Notes: generated from the letters alone by a model not told the origin. A DNA stretch of 64,000 nt from Emticicia sp. C21 (GCF_003418935.1 NZ_QVMT01000007.1:222204-286203), one strand, 5' to 3'; numbered from the stretch's first letter, positions 53,439-63,605 are shown. Numbers and translations: made by a program.

Positions 53439-55850
53439 ATGAAGCTTTTTAAGAAAATATTATTTGGTTTATTAATACTCGTTGTTTTAATATCAATTGG
53501 CATCTTCCTCTGGTTAAATAGCTTTAAACCTGATTTAAATACAGAATTACAATTAAAAGGACTCAAAAATCCGGTTGAGGTTTTGTATGATGATTATGGT
53601 GTGCCGCACATCTATGCACAAAATGAAGAAGATTTATTCTATGCCTTTGGGTATGTGCATGCGCAAGACCGCCTGTTTCAGATGGAACTTCTCCGACGCC
53701 TGGCTGATGGTAGATTAGCCGAGCTTTTTGGTAAAGATGCGCTAGCTTCAGATAAATTCTTCCGTACTCTAGGCTTACGCAAACACGCCAGATGGACAAT
53801 TGACTCTTTAGTAAAAAAGAACCATGATGCCCCTTTTGTAAAAGCCTCAGAAGCTTATATTAAAGGTATCAATGAATATATTCAACAAGGTAAAACGCCT
53901 CTTGAATTTACACTAGCCAGTATTCCTAAAACACCTTTTACTATAGAAGATACTTATATTATTGCCGGCTATATGGGTTTCACTTTTGCCGAAGCTTTCA
54001 GGTCTGAGTCTATTGCTACTTTAATCCACAGTAAATATGGAGATACTTATCTGAAAGATGTCTGGTCTCAATGGCCAAAGGGTGAGCCGATTATTCCTGT
54101 ACAAGCAGGGGATTCTGTAGCAAAAGCAGCTAAGGCTTTAGCAATGATGGCTAATCAATTGGCTAATATAGAAAAAACAGCCCCTTTCCCACCCTATCAT
54201 GGCTCCAATGGCTGGGTCATTAGTGGTACTAAAACAAAGTCTGGTAAGCCGATTTTATCTAACGATACCCATATTGGTTTCTCACAACCCTCTGTCTGGT
54301 ACGAAGCCCATATTGAATGTCCGAATTTTAAATTCTATGGTAATTTCTTAGCCGGAACGCCTCTGGCAACTTTAGGTCACTCACAATACGGCGGTTGGGG
54401 GCTAACCATGTTTGAGAACGATGATGTTGATTTTTTCAGAGAAAAAGCAAATCCACAAAACCCGAATCAGGTTTGGTATAAAGATCACTGGGAAGATTTG
54501 AAAGTATATGAAGAAAACATTAAAGTAAAAGGTGAAACAGATGTAAAAATTGCAATCAAAAGCTCTCGTCATGGCATTTTGATGAATGATAGTTTTGACC
54601 AAATGGCCGACCAGAAAGAGCCTATTGCTATGTGGTGGGTATTTAATCAATTTCCAAGTCATTTTTTAGAGATTTTTTACGAGATGTCTCATGCCAAAAA
54701 TGCGACAGAAGCTAGTAAAGCTGTAAGTAAACTGGCAGCACCCGGATTAAATTTTATGTGGGCAGATACCGAAGGTAATATTGCCTGGTGGGCAGCTGCC
54801 AAATTACCTAAGCGACCGGCACACATAAATTCGATGCTGATTTTAGATGGTTCAACTGGTAACGATGATCCAACGGGTTGGTATGATTTCTCGCAAAATC
54901 CACAGATTCTGAATCCACAGAGAGGAGTTTTATATACTGCTAATAATCAACCTGCCGACATGGGTACTGGATTTGTACCCGGTTATTATGTACCGGGAGA
55001 CAGAGCCCGACGCATTGAACAATTATTATTCACTGATAAAAAAGACTGGACACAAGAAGAAGTACGGAAGATTATTAACGATGTTACCTCTCCTGGTTAT
55101 AAAGGTTTATTAAAAGATATTATCCCTATTATTTTTGCGGAAGAATTATCGCCATTGGCTAAAAAATCAATTGCAAAACTAATTTCCTGGGGTGGCACAC
55201 ATGGCTTAGAAGAGGTCGAACCAACTATTTTCTACCGATTTGTCTACTATATACTGGCAAATACAGTAAAAGATGAACTAGGTAATGAAGTTTTCAAGGC
55301 TCTTGAACATAACGTCAATTTCAAAAGAAATATGATCGCCTTAATCAAGAAAGAGGATTCTCCTTGGTGGGATAATATCCATACTAAAGAACGGGAAACT
55401 CGCCGACAAGTGCTCACCAAGTCTTTGAATGATGCAGTAGCAAGCCTTGAAAAACAATTAGGTAATAATATAGACCAATGGCAGTGGAAAAATGTACATA
55501 CACTTACGCATAAACATCCGCTGGGAATTCTGCCTGTAGTTGGAAGTTTCTTTAATGTTGGCCCATTTCCAGCGCCAGGTGGGCGAGAAACCATCAATAA
55601 CTTAGATTTTCCGATTGATTCTACTGGCAACTATGAAGTAAGCTACGGCCCTGCGCTACGCCGGATTGTTGATTTTGGCAACCCTAAGCAGGGCAGAAGT
55701 GTACTACCTACAGGCCAGTCTGGCAATGTTATGAGCAAGCACTATGACGACCAGGCTCGCCTATTTGTGGAGGGTGGCTCACGCGCTGAGTTAATGAACA
55801 GAACCGAAATTGAAAAAGTACAAACAGGGAAAATCGTTTTTAGACCCTGA
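53439..55850 (+). CDS. Penicillin acylase family protein (Ntn hydrolase)
   Basis: 803 aa. A signal anchor (MKLFKKILFGLLILVVLISIGIFLWL) places it in the periplasm. Family marks: VLYDDYGVPHIYAQNEEDLFYAFGYVHAQDRLFQM near the N-terminus, then the auto-cleavage site before S256 in GSNGWVISGTKTKSGKP, which would be the N-terminal Ser of the beta chain, with ILSNDTHIG after it and NNQPAD and RARRIEQLL in the beta chain. It should hydrolyse an amide bond; relatives act on beta-lactams, acyl-homoserine lactones or cyclic lipopeptides. The stop codon abuts that of the convergent gene at 55851. Confidence 0.93.
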   Translation: MKLFKKILFGLLILVVLISIGIFLWLNSFKPDLNTELQLKGLKNPVEVLYDDYGVPHIYAQNEEDLFYAFGYVHAQDRLFQMELLRRLADGRLAELFGKDALASDKFFRTLGLRKHARWTIDSLVKKNHDAPFVKASEAYIKGINEYIQQGKTPLEFTLASIPKTPFTIEDTYIIAGYMGFTFAEAFRSESIATLIHSKYGDTYLKDVWSQWPKGEPIIPVQAGDSVAKAAKALAMMANQLANIEKTAPFPPYHGSNGWVISGTKTKSGKPILSNDTHIGFSQPSVWYEAHIECPNFKFYGNFLAGTPLATLGHSQYGGWGLTMFENDDVDFFREKANPQNPNQVWYKDHWEDLKVYEENIKVKGETDVKIAIKSSRHGILMNDSFDQMADQKEPIAMWWVFNQFPSHFLEIFYEMSHAKNATEASKAVSKLAAPGLNFMWADTEGNIAWWAAAKLPKRPAHINSMLILDGSTGNDDPTGWYDFSQNPQILNPQRGVLYTANNQPADMGTGFVPGYYVPGDRARRIEQLLFTDKKDWTQEEVRKIINDVTSPGYKGLLKDIIPIIFAEELSPLAKKSIAKLISWGGTHGLEEVEPTIFYRFVYYILANTVKDELGNEVFKALEHNVNFKRNMIALIKKEDSPWWDNIHTKERETRRQVLTKSLNDAVASLEKQLGNNIDQWQWKNVHTLTHKHPLGILPVVGSFFNVGPFPAPGGRETINNLDFPIDSTGNYEVSYGPALRRIVDFGNPKQGRSVLPTGQSGNVMSKHYDDQARLFVEGGSRAELMNRTEIEKVQTGKIVFRP

Positions 55851-56309
55851 TTAATGGGCAATATGCAATTCGTGAAATTTTAACAGCGCCTGGTAAGTCA
55901 GGCCTATTTCTTTTCGTTGTTGCTTAATGATATTGTAAATTCGCGAGGGTAAAAAACCGTCACCTATCTGCAATATGGTATCGTAAGCAATGACAGTTTC
56001 ATCGTCGGCTTTTTTACACTCTTCTACAATAGCCACGTCATCTTTTGTAGTAAATATATCTTTGAGGTCGAGCCATATTCTACGCCAGGCAGCTTCAGTA
56101 CTGGTGTCATCTGCTACTTCCTCGCCTAAATCTTTAATTTCTCGTTGCAATTCTCTGGCGTAGCCTCCTCTTCTTTCTGCTTCGTCGAGCATGGCCTTGC
56201 GTAATTGATCATTCTCTACATTGCCTGCAGCATCGTTATACACCTCTTGGGCATCAAGATTATGAATAATAATATAATTCACTTCTCTTACTATTTTCGC
56301 GTTTTCCAT
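55851..56309 (-). CDS. PA2169-family four-helix-bundle protein
   Basis: 152 aa, wholly helical. The DUF2383/PA2169 pattern is clear: VREVNYIIIHNLDAQEVYNDAA, LRKAMLDEAERRGGYARELQREI and AAWRRIWLDLKDIFTTKDD, followed by VEECKKADDETVIAYD. The Glu/His content recalls ferritin-like bundles but no proven function exists; relatives appear in stress-linked operons. The next gene on the strand is 42 bp upstream. Confidence 0.88.
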   Translation of the reverse strand: MENAKIVREVNYIIIHNLDAQEVYNDAAGNVENDQLRKAMLDEAERRGGYARELQREIKDLGEEVADDTSTEAAWRRIWLDLKDIFTTKDDVAIVEECKKADDETVIAYDTILQIGDGFLPSRIYNIIKQQRKEIGLTYQALLKFHELHIAH

Positions 56310-56351
56310 AGTCGTATGAATTTAGTTGATAACTCATATTTAATTGCCAGA

Positions 56352-57242
56352 TTAATTTCTTGCAACTTCTAGATTTCTGGTTCTCTTAAAGCTGATGGCT
56401 CTCTCAGGCACAAGATTTTCTATAGCTTGTACAAACTTCTGAGTAGCTCCGTTAACCTGATTGGTATTATCCCATGTTAATGAATACACAACCTGATTAG
56501 AATCATCTAACAACAGAATTTCTCTATAATTTTTGCCTTTTTCCAAGCTTCTATCTATCTTTTCTCCACCATTCTCTAAATTAATAGTACTGGCTTTCAA
56601 ATTTTCAAAGGCTTTTTCATCAACCGTAAAATTAGTTCTGTTCGTAATTTCGCCATTCTCATCTTTTACTACAACCACCTCACCCATTTCATCTATCGAA
56701 ATCTGATACTCATGCTTATAAGCATCTGAAGATGGCATATCTAAATAAGATAATACAATTTTCGATACTGTCGGGGGCACGTCGTTGTAGTAAATTCTTT
56801 TCTGATTATTAGAAGTTCTGTCTACAAAAACAATTTCTTTAAAATCATCTTTTGCCACCGCCACCACGGCCGATTTATCATTTTCTGATGATTTCACCTC
56901 TTCGTAATACACATAAAGGCTATTATTCTTAGGCTGTACGGTTGTGATAACGGGTTTGGTTTTGCTTGATTTTGAGCCTGATATAGCTACTATAAAGTTG
57001 TTCACAAAATCTTTACTGCTAATGGCAGGAGCCGCATTAGCTTCGTTGATAATCGCAGGTTTAAAAAAGTAGTTCATCTGCTCATAATTAGTAAACACAT
57101 GGTACATAAGACTTGAGGCAGATACAGTATTCTGAAGTGCAAAATCCTGACTAAAACGCTTAGTAGTATTTTTCTGAGACTGGGCCGTTGCCACTGTTGC
57201 CAATAGCAACAATAGCAGAATGCTATTAAGGTAATTTTTCAT
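56352..57242 (-). CDS. Secreted protein of unknown function
   Basis: 296 aa with a clear signal peptide (MKNYLNSILLLLLLATVATAQ). The first half has a strand pattern near ~70-140 (FIVAISGSKSSKTKPVITTVQP, LYVYYEEVKS) loosely like the PrcB C-terminal domain; the second half holds a stretch of acidic beta segments (EMGEVVVVKDENGEI). I do not recognise a family with confidence. It is likely cotranscribed with the PA2169-family gene, 42 bp downstream. Confidence 0.65.
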   Translation of the reverse strand: MKNYLNSILLLLLLATVATAQSQKNTTKRFSQDFALQNTVSASSLMYHVFTNYEQMNYFFKPAIINEANAAPAISSKDFVNNFIVAISGSKSSKTKPVITTVQPKNNSLYVYYEEVKSSENDKSAVVAVAKDDFKEIVFVDRTSNNQKRIYYNDVPPTVSKIVLSYLDMPSSDAYKHEYQISIDEMGEVVVVKDENGEITNRTNFTVDEKAFENLKASTINLENGGEKIDRSLEKGKNYREILLLDDSNQVVYSLTWDNTNQVNGATQKFVQAIENLVPERAISFKRTRNLEVARN

Positions 57243-57388
57243 AATATTAAATTTTTAAAGGGGTTCAATCCCTTATAATTATGAAAAAAGCATTCCATCA
57301 AGCTTTTAAAGCATGTCTTAACAATAGATAAACAGCGAAGTGAGGAATTAACACCCCAATTAGGCTATATTATGCCAAAGTAGTTATT

Positions 57389-57754
57389 TTATAGATTCAA
57401 AAGGCCTTTTATTCTCCACAAAGCAACTCCAATCAGTACACCAATACTATCGGCAACAGCATCGTACCAATCAAAATTACGATGAAATGATTCAGGAAGT
57501 ATTGCCTGCCAGAACTCAATCAGTATACCATACAGGAAGCCCAACAGAATAGTCTGGGTGTATTTACCAAAGGCCCCCTGCCAGCAAAATGCCCATGCTG
57601 CAAAGGCAAGAAAATGTTCTGCTTTATCATTCAGACTAGGAGCAACCGGAAGATGTGTACTTGGAAAACTACACAAAACAAAAATAACTAATGAGATAGT
57701 GAAAGCTAAATATTTATTAGAAAAGAACCGATTAATATCTGACTTGAAACTCAT
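57389..57754 (-). CDS. VanZ-family membrane protein
   Basis: 121 aa with three or four transmembrane helices. The VanZ marks are seen: FPSTHLPVAPSLNDKAEHFLAF (helix 2 entry), WQGAFGKYTQTILLGFLYGILIEFWQAILPES and NFDWYDAVADSIGVLIGVAL. Such proteins are linked to glycopeptide resistance or cell-envelope maintenance but mostly untested. It is complete and of normal length. Confidence 0.88.
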   Translation of the reverse strand: MSFKSDINRFFSNKYLAFTISLVIFVLCSFPSTHLPVAPSLNDKAEHFLAFAAWAFCWQGAFGKYTQTILLGFLYGILIEFWQAILPESFHRNFDWYDAVADSIGVLIGVALWRIKGLLNL

Positions 57755-58167
57755 TAAGAATGGCTTTTTATTAGTAAATACAGTCCTAAAAATACATCAA
57801 ATAGAATTAAGAAACAGGTTATACTATTATTTTTTTACTAACAATATAATCAAAAGAGTTTTGCAAGATTATTGCTAATAAATATCTAATGTTAGCTTAT
57901 TCCTTTCCTTTAAAAATGTGGTGTTTGGGTTTGTTCAAAGTACTACATTTTCAAATAGCAGTGAAAACCCTAAACAATCAAATGAAAAATATTAACTATA
58001 AAACGCTTCATTACATCAAGTGCCCTGTCAAAATCTGACAAAGCACCTGAAAGTATTGATAGTACAAAACAACGTAATCATTATATAAAGTCTCTCCAAT
58101 AGTCTGATTATACTAAAAAACTCCTTGAACACTTTGAAAACAAAATTCAAAATCGGAAATATAAGAG
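57755..58167. other. Intergenic region without a recognised gene
   Basis: About 410 bp upstream of the broken repeat gene. AT-rich, with no ORF of coding character, no hairpin of note and no recognisable transposon ends. Confidence 0.35.
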
Positions 58168-58752
58168 ATGCCAAGTCTGGGATGCCAATCTTGGATTACA
58201 ATGCACATAACCACTTTTGATATGGAGAAAAAGAAAATCAGGACAGAGGCATTAGTAACTATGACGAACAATTATTGCATGCCAGGTGCAATCTATGCGC
58301 CCCTTACCCGTTTTTTTGAGGTATCTTCTACTACCATAGTAAAATGGATAGAGAAGTATTCGGATTTTCAGGAATCTATCAAAACACAAGCCAATAAAAG
58401 GGAGCAAAAAAAGGTTACCAATATGGTAGGAACCTTTTTAAATGACAATAGCGATAAGTTGCAAGTACCATCCACTAAAACGGAGCCAAAAAAGGTTGCC
58501 AATGTGGTGGGAACCTTTTTGGAAGACAATAGCGATAGTTTCCAAGTATAAGCCACTAAGGTGGAGCCAGAAAAGGTTACCAATATGGTGGGAACCTTTT
58601 GGAGCGAGGCGAGTGATAGTTTCCAAGTACCAGCCACCAGAGTAGAACTGGAAAAGGTAGCCAATACAGTGAATACCTTTCTGACCGAGGGGAGCGATAG
58701 TTTGCAGGTACCGAACCACCAGAGTGGAACCGAAAAAAGGTTACCAATTCGG
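58168..58752 (+). pseudogene. Broken gene with helix-turn-helix start and five 27-residue repeats
   Basis: The frame from 58168 gives a helix-turn-helix-like start (PGAIYAPLTRFFEVSSTTIVKWIEKYSDF, similar to phage terminase-small or transposase DNA-binding heads), then KVTNMVGTF-type repeats. A TAA stop at 58549-58551 breaks it in repeat 2, where other copies have CCA. The frame otherwise continues through repeats 3-4, until an unequal 83-bp unit shifts the frame. So the stop is probably a recent mutation. The real start may be the ATG at 58222 or 58261. Open frames on the minus strand over 58368-58823 are shadows of the 3n repeat. The gene's product is unknown. Confidence 0.6.
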
Positions 58753-58780
58753 TAGGAACCTTTTGGAGCGATGGTGTACA
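58411..58780. repeat. Five tandem 81-bp repeats, each with a hairpin
   Basis: Units begin at 58411, 58492, 58573, 58654 and 58737 (81, 81, 81, 83 bp, last partial). Each contains AAAAGGTT..AACCTTTT with an inner ACCA..TGGT, an imperfect hairpin. In unit 4 the arms are AAAGGTA and TACCTTT, so a T to A change on one side is matched by A to T on the other. Confidence 0.85.
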
Positions 58781-58955
58781 GTATCATTTTACATCCTTGC
58801 CCTAAAAGGTTAAACAAGTTCAATTATATAAATATAATGATTCTAATTTTTTTTAATATTTAATGAATAAAATGCGTTGTAAGGCATACAACTCAAATTC
58901 TTTACAATAAAAAATATTAAATTCGCAGACATAGCAACAATACCACCATTGAATC

Positions 58956-60623
58956 ATGGCAGAAGCGACAGAAAAATCTTTAAACTTCATCGAGCAAATC
59001 ATTGAGAATGACCTCGAATCAGGAAAATACGACGGACGTGTACTAACCCGTTTCCCTCCTGAACCTAATGGGTATCTTCACATTGGGCATGCAAAATCTA
59101 TTTGTTTAAATTTTGGAGCTGCCCAGAAATATGGTGGACAAACGAATTTGCGCTTTGATGATACAAACCCGGTTACGGAAGATACAGAATACGTTGAATC
59201 AATTAAAAACGATGTACAATGGCTAGGTTTTAATTGGGCTAATGAATTTTATGCCTCTGATTATTTTGAGCAATTATATGAGTTTGCTAAGAAGCTGATT
59301 AATAAGGGCTTGGCTTACGTTGACGACAGCACTTCGGAAGAGATGGCAGCTATGAAAGGCACGCCTACAGAACCTGGTATTAACAGCCCGTATAGAAATC
59401 GAACCATAGAAGAAAATATAGCCCTGTTTGAAAAAATGAAAAATGGGGAATTTGCAGAAGGGACGCATGTATTAAGGGCCAAAATTGATATGACATCAAC
59501 GAATATGCTGATGCGTGACCCTATTATCTATCGTATCAAATTTGCCAAACATCACCGTACTGGTGATAAATGGTGTATTTATCCGATGTATGATTTTGCT
59601 CACGGTCAATCAGACTCGATTGAGGGTATTACACACTCTATTTGTACGTTAGAGTTTGTACCTCACCGTGAATTGTATGATTGGTGTATAGATAACTTAG
59701 AGATTTTCCCTTCGAAACAATATGAGTTTGCCCGCCTGAATCTGACATATACAGTTATGAGCAAGCGTAAGCTCTTACAATTGGTTAATGAAGGCCACGT
59801 AAGTGGCTGGGACGACCCTCGTATGCCTACTATTTCAGGCTTACGCCGTAGAGGTTATACACCGGAAGCTATTCGTGATTTTTGCGATAGAATCGGTGTA
59901 GCAAAACGTGATAACCTGATAAGTGTAGGTTTATTAGAGTTTTGTATAAGAGAACAGCTAAATAAAATAGCTGCCAGAGTAATGGCTGTACTCGACCCAC
60001 TAAAAGTAGTCATTACAAATTATCCTGAAGGTGAAACAGAAATTTTAACGACTGAAAATAATCCGGAAGATCCTGATAGCGGTACGCGTAATGTTCCGTT
60101 TAGCCGTGAAATTTATATAGAGAAAGATGATTTCCTTGAAAATCCTCCAAAAAAATATTTCCGTCTAGCTCCGGGACAAATGGTACGTTTGAAAAGTGCC
60201 TATATTGTTCGTTGTGATGAGGTGATTAAAGATGAAAATGGCGAAGTAGTAGAATTACATTGCTCATATATTGAAAACTCAAAAAGTGGACAAGATACTT
60301 CAGGAATTTCAGTAAAGGGAACGATTCACTGGGTATCAATTGCTAATGCACTACAAGCAGAAGTAAGATTATACGACCGTCTTTTCAAAGTAGAAGACCC
60401 AGGTAATGAAGAAGGTGATTTTAAGGACTATATCAATAACGAGTCTTTACAAACTATTACTGCCTATGTTGAACCATCTCTAAAAGAGGCTACTGTAGGC
60501 ACCAGATACCAGTTCTTACGCAAAGGCTACTTCTCTTTAGATAAAGATTCAACTGACACTCAATTGGTATTCAACCGCACAGTAGGCTTGAAAGATACCT
60601 GGGCAAAAGAAACCGGAAAATGA
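58956..60623 (+). CDS. glnS: Glutaminyl-tRNA synthetase
   Basis: 555 aa. It charges tRNA-Gln with glutamine. The HIGH motif is at 42-45 in [16 protein letters not shown], the GlnRS-specific pocket follows ([28 protein letters not shown]), and the KMSKS equivalent is VMSKRKL near residue 268. The C-terminal beta-barrel anticodon-binding domains are present. Length equals the E. coli enzyme, and a glutamine-specific PEPNGY and DDTNP pattern separates it from GluRS. It is the only core translation protein gene in the window. An 81-bp repeat region lies just upstream, so its promoter must be within about 170 bp. Confidence 0.97.
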   Translation: MAEATEKSLNFIEQIIENDLESGKYDGRVLTRFPPEPNGYLHIGHAKSICLNFGAAQKYGGQTNLRFDDTNPVTEDTEYVESIKNDVQWLGFNWANEFYASDYFEQLYEFAKKLINKGLAYVDDSTSEEMAAMKGTPTEPGINSPYRNRTIEENIALFEKMKNGEFAEGTHVLRAKIDMTSTNMLMRDPIIYRIKFAKHHRTGDKWCIYPMYDFAHGQSDSIEGITHSICTLEFVPHRELYDWCIDNLEIFPSKQYEFARLNLTYTVMSKRKLLQLVNEGHVSGWDDPRMPTISGLRRRGYTPEAIRDFCDRIGVAKRDNLISVGLLEFCIREQLNKIAARVMAVLDPLKVVITNYPEGETEILTTENNPEDPDSGTRNVPFSREIYIEKDDFLENPPKKYFRLAPGQMVRLKSAYIVRCDEVIKDENGEVVELHCSYIENSKSGQDTSGISVKGTIHWVSIANALQAEVRLYDRLFKVEDPGNEEGDFKDYINNESLQTITAYVEPSLKEATVGTRYQFLRKGYFSLDKDSTDTQLVFNRTVGLKDTWAKETGK

Positions 60624-60635
60624 TTTTTATAAATA

Positions 60636-60669
60636 ATAATAAGGCCATGTAAAAGTGTGGCCTTATTAT
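60636..60669 (+). terminator. Hairpin after glnS
   Basis: ATAATAAGGCCA (60636-60647) and TGGCCTTATTAT (60658-60669) are perfectly complementary. No T tract follows, so termination may be weak. Confidence 0.6.
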
Positions 60670-60743
60670 GTATAATGATTTTTGGATAACTTATTTAAAT
60701 CATTGTCTAAAATTTAAGAAATAGCTAAGCTTTTAAACCAGAA

Positions 60744-60777
60744 ATGCCCTTCTCTACATTTAAGCAGAGAAGAGCAT
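60744..60777 (-). terminator. Hairpin after the LruC-domain gene
   Basis: ATGCCCTTCTCT (60744-60755) and AGAGAAGAGCAT (60766-60777) pair with one mismatch. On the minus strand it lies 23 bp past the stop of the gene at 60801 and is followed by TTTC. Confidence 0.6.
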
Positions 60778-60800
60778 CATTTGAGAATACTTATACAGTG

Positions 60801-63044
60801 TTATTTTTTCGATAAATACCAATCTGTATCTTTAATTCCTCCACTGACCGCCCAACTTTCAAATTTAGTATATGATTCCTTAACATTTTTCCCTTCCAAC
60901 GGATAAGAGAACGATATAGGCGTACTTAATGCCCACGGCTCATTATTAACTGATTTGAATGGGTCAGATGATAATTTACTACCTGTCATGTTTTCAATCA
61001 AACGTTTATCTATCTTATCTGTTGCAGCATAACCTACCATATGCACTTCACTTCTTCCGGTGCTATTCTCGGTATTATTGATAATAAACATATTCAATGT
61101 CTGATAAGTGAAATTATCAAGGGGTGTGGTAAATTCTATAGTAATCACTACATCTACGGGCTTATGACTGCCACCATTTTGCGTAGATATAAATGGTGTA
61201 TCTGAAACTCCAAAAGCCTTGTGTGCATCGTCAACAATAGTCACTACAGCATTGGTCTGCCCTGATTCTACCCCATTTGAACCAAGTTTTAAATTATTAC
61301 CAACTAAATTTATACGTGAATAGGTAACTGATTTTACACTTCCGGTAGGTATACCATCCAATTGTACTGCAATCGAATTACGCTTAGAAGCTCCAACAGA
61401 GATAAGACTACCCTTTAAAATAACTTTTGTTGTCTTATTTGAAGTATTCTGATACTTAACAATATTCATATCCACAACAACATCGTTCATATCATAATCA
61501 CCAAGTTCAGGCCAGTTGTCTTCAAATGCGTAAGAAAATGTGCCAAGATTAATCTCTGATACAGTCTGATCAGTTGGAGTTGTACCTGCTCCCTTGTCAT
61601 TATTTCCACCTGCGTTACAAGTGGTTCCTGCAATAACAACAGTGGATTTGTCAAAAGCAACTATTGTTGCAGGGCTCTCTACAATATAATAGGTACTCCA
61701 CTCGCCATTAGGCGTATGATCAGAACAAGCTACCTCAAGATTACCACCATAAGTAATTGCCTGCCATTGCTTGGTCACATCTACCTTTTTTAAGCGAGCC
61801 AAAGCCTTACCCGTTGAAGGGCCATTTATATAATTTCTATTACTGCTAAACTCTGCAATACCTGTTATTTCCAGAATACCCCCTGAGGCAATATTATATT
61901 TCGTTCCACTACCATCTACATTGGTAATAGTTAAAATGGCCTTGTCAATTACATTGACGATTGCGGTATTTGTGATTAAGGTTCCTATTTTTGTATAACA
62001 CGCGGCTTCTAAAGTAGCATTAGTAAGATCGGCTGTTGTTACCGTTAAATTCCCTTCATTCCGAATCTTGGTAGTTGCTGTAGTACTCTTCAAGCTCTGA
62101 AATGTAGCCGTTCCAAAATTAGTAAAGCTGCCATTTGAGAAAGTAGCCTTTGTGGCCGTTAAAGTTCCATAATTTACATATAAAGCCTGATTAGAAGTAC
62201 TTAAATCTGCTAATGAAGCTGTTCCATAATTTAAGAAAGCTCCCTCTGTATTCTGAATTACGTTGTTCAGATCAATTTTACCTGAAGCAGTGGTATAAAG
62301 AGCGTTATTATTACCCAGGGTCATGGTATAGCTCTTGTTAGTCCATGTTCCCTCAACGTAGATTTTCACGCCAGTTGTGCCATTATTAGCATTGATTTGC
62401 CCCGTGAAAGTAATTCCAGATTTAATCACGTAAGATTTACCTGATTCTACTACAACTGTTGCACCACCAGTTAAAGGTAATGCGGCTGGAGGAACAACAA
62501 CATCTGTTGGCGATGCTATTCTGGATGAAGAATCTGTTGGCGATGCTATTCTGGATGAAGAAAATGTACTAATATTGCCTTCTCTAAGTCCGTTCGGAGA
62601 AGCTATTAACGAAGTAACGCCAGCGGTCTTAAGCATAGTAACAGAAACGATGCCAACAGGTGAAGTTTGTTTCAGATATACATACTGAGATAAGGTAGGT
62701 ATTACTATTTTACCAGTAAAATCCTGTCCTTTTTTAGCTACACCAGCCCCTAACAAATTAGCTTTTGTTCCCAATTTCGGATCGTTGTCGAACAATTCCA
62801 GGCGATAAAAATACTTTCCTGCAAATTTATCATCGACAGTAACCCTAAAATCTATTGTCTTTACTGATGACCACTTAAAGTCTGAAGGAACTGTCGCTCC
62901 ATTAGTAAACAATTTTGGAGTAGCTTTTTGTGTTTCCTTAGAGAAATCTACCTTGACGCAGCTTGTACACCATAGAATAATTCCTGTTAAACCTAATAGA
63001 AAAAAATGAAAATTAAATTTTTTGTGCATAAATTTTGTGCGCAT
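60801..63044 (-). CDS. LruC-domain lipoprotein
   Basis: 747 aa. A lipoprotein signal ends at Cys29 (LLGLTGIILWCTSC); ATG 63029 is an alternative start. The C-terminal LruC domain is clear: YAFEDNWPELGDYDMNDVVVDMNIV at ~508-532, then KGSLISVGASKRNSIAVQLDGIP and the following beta strands. The middle holds a beta-helix-like stretch of short Thr/Asn-rich repeats (TKATFSNGSFTNFGTATFQ). LruC proteins are poorly understood surface or outer membrane proteins, named after a Leptospira protein. Between residues ~162 and ~181 is an exact 10-residue duplication (see the repeat at 62502). Confidence 0.85.
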   Translation of the reverse strand: MRTKFMHKKFNFHFFLLGLTGIILWCTSCVKVDFSKETQKATPKLFTNGATVPSDFKWSSVKTIDFRVTVDDKFAGKYFYRLELFDNDPKLGTKANLLGAGVAKKGQDFTGKIVIPTLSQYVYLKQTSPVGIVSVTMLKTAGVTSLIASPNGLREGNISTFSSSRIASPTDSSSRIASPTDVVVPPAALPLTGGATVVVESGKSYVIKSGITFTGQINANNGTTGVKIYVEGTWTNKSYTMTLGNNNALYTTASGKIDLNNVIQNTEGAFLNYGTASLADLSTSNQALYVNYGTLTATKATFSNGSFTNFGTATFQSLKSTTATTKIRNEGNLTVTTADLTNATLEAACYTKIGTLITNTAIVNVIDKAILTITNVDGSGTKYNIASGGILEITGIAEFSSNRNYINGPSTGKALARLKKVDVTKQWQAITYGGNLEVACSDHTPNGEWSTYYIVESPATIVAFDKSTVVIAGTTCNAGGNNDKGAGTTPTDQTVSEINLGTFSYAFEDNWPELGDYDMNDVVVDMNIVKYQNTSNKTTKVILKGSLISVGASKRNSIAVQLDGIPTGSVKSVTYSRINLVGNNLKLGSNGVESGQTNAVVTIVDDAHKAFGVSDTPFISTQNGGSHKPVDVVITIEFTTPLDNFTYQTLNMFIINNTENSTGRSEVHMVGYAATDKIDKRLIENMTGSKLSSDPFKSVNNEPWALSTPISFSYPLEGKNVKESYTKFESWAVSGGIKDTDWYLSKK
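62502..62561 (-). repeat. Perfect tandem 30-bp duplication in the LruC-domain gene
   Basis: Two identical 30-bp units (62502-62531, 62532-62561) give the in-frame repeat SSSRIASPTD twice. The lack of any difference suggests recent slippage. Confidence 0.9.
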
Positions 63045-63600
63045 GGTAGTGAAGTAATTAATACTTGTGGCCTATTTAAAAATATTTAACTATTGGCTTT
63101 ATCGACCAAATCTTATACCAAAGATTTGAAAATTTAAGTTGGAAAAAGAAAAACAGGAAAAAAGAAGACTAGATTTATTAAACGGCTACATTCTTTCCTA
63201 ACTATTTATACAAAGTTGCTAATAGTAATGTAGACTCAACTTAGATTTTCGATGTTTGGAATAAACAAGCCGGAATTTGGTTATTTTCAAGCTTTTGGAC
63301 TCGAATTTGTAGGGGAGAGAAGAATTATGTAAAATAGAAGGGATTGTAGAGAAAAAGCTTTACCCGAATTAGAAAACAGGAACTTGAGTCAAACTAACCA
63401 TATTACATAGTTAGATTTCATATGTATCACGATTTTGCAAATTGTTTAAATCTGAGCCAATGTTGACATTAATGGAAGAGGAAAATAGGCGCTAAAATTT
63501 ATAATTCTATGAATTTTAGAAAACATAACCTATATAATTTGCGGAATCGGACTATGAAGATTTGAAAACCTGCATCTTTTGTGACCATTTTGCCGGTTAT
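63045..63600. other. AT-rich intergenic region next to the rRNA operon
   Basis: About 550 bp without a gene. It separates the LruC gene from the end of the rRNA operon. I see no tRNA and no clear promoter. Confidence 0.35.
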
Positions 63601-63605
63601 TATTC

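Noticed and set aside
53439..55850. Penicillin acylase as an antibiotic-resistance gene
   Set aside because: The family acts on many amides; nothing in the sequence or context points to a beta-lactam.
57755..58167. Insertion sequence remnant beside the repeat gene
   Set aside because: No terminal inverted repeats, target duplications or transposase fragments could be found.
58411..58780. CRISPR array
   Set aside because: Units are contiguous 81-bp repeats that vary along their length, with no unique spacers and no cas genes.
58368..58823. 151-aa minus-strand repeat protein
   Set aside because: The repeat unit is a multiple of three, which keeps shadow frames open; the plus frame has the helix-turn-helix-like head.
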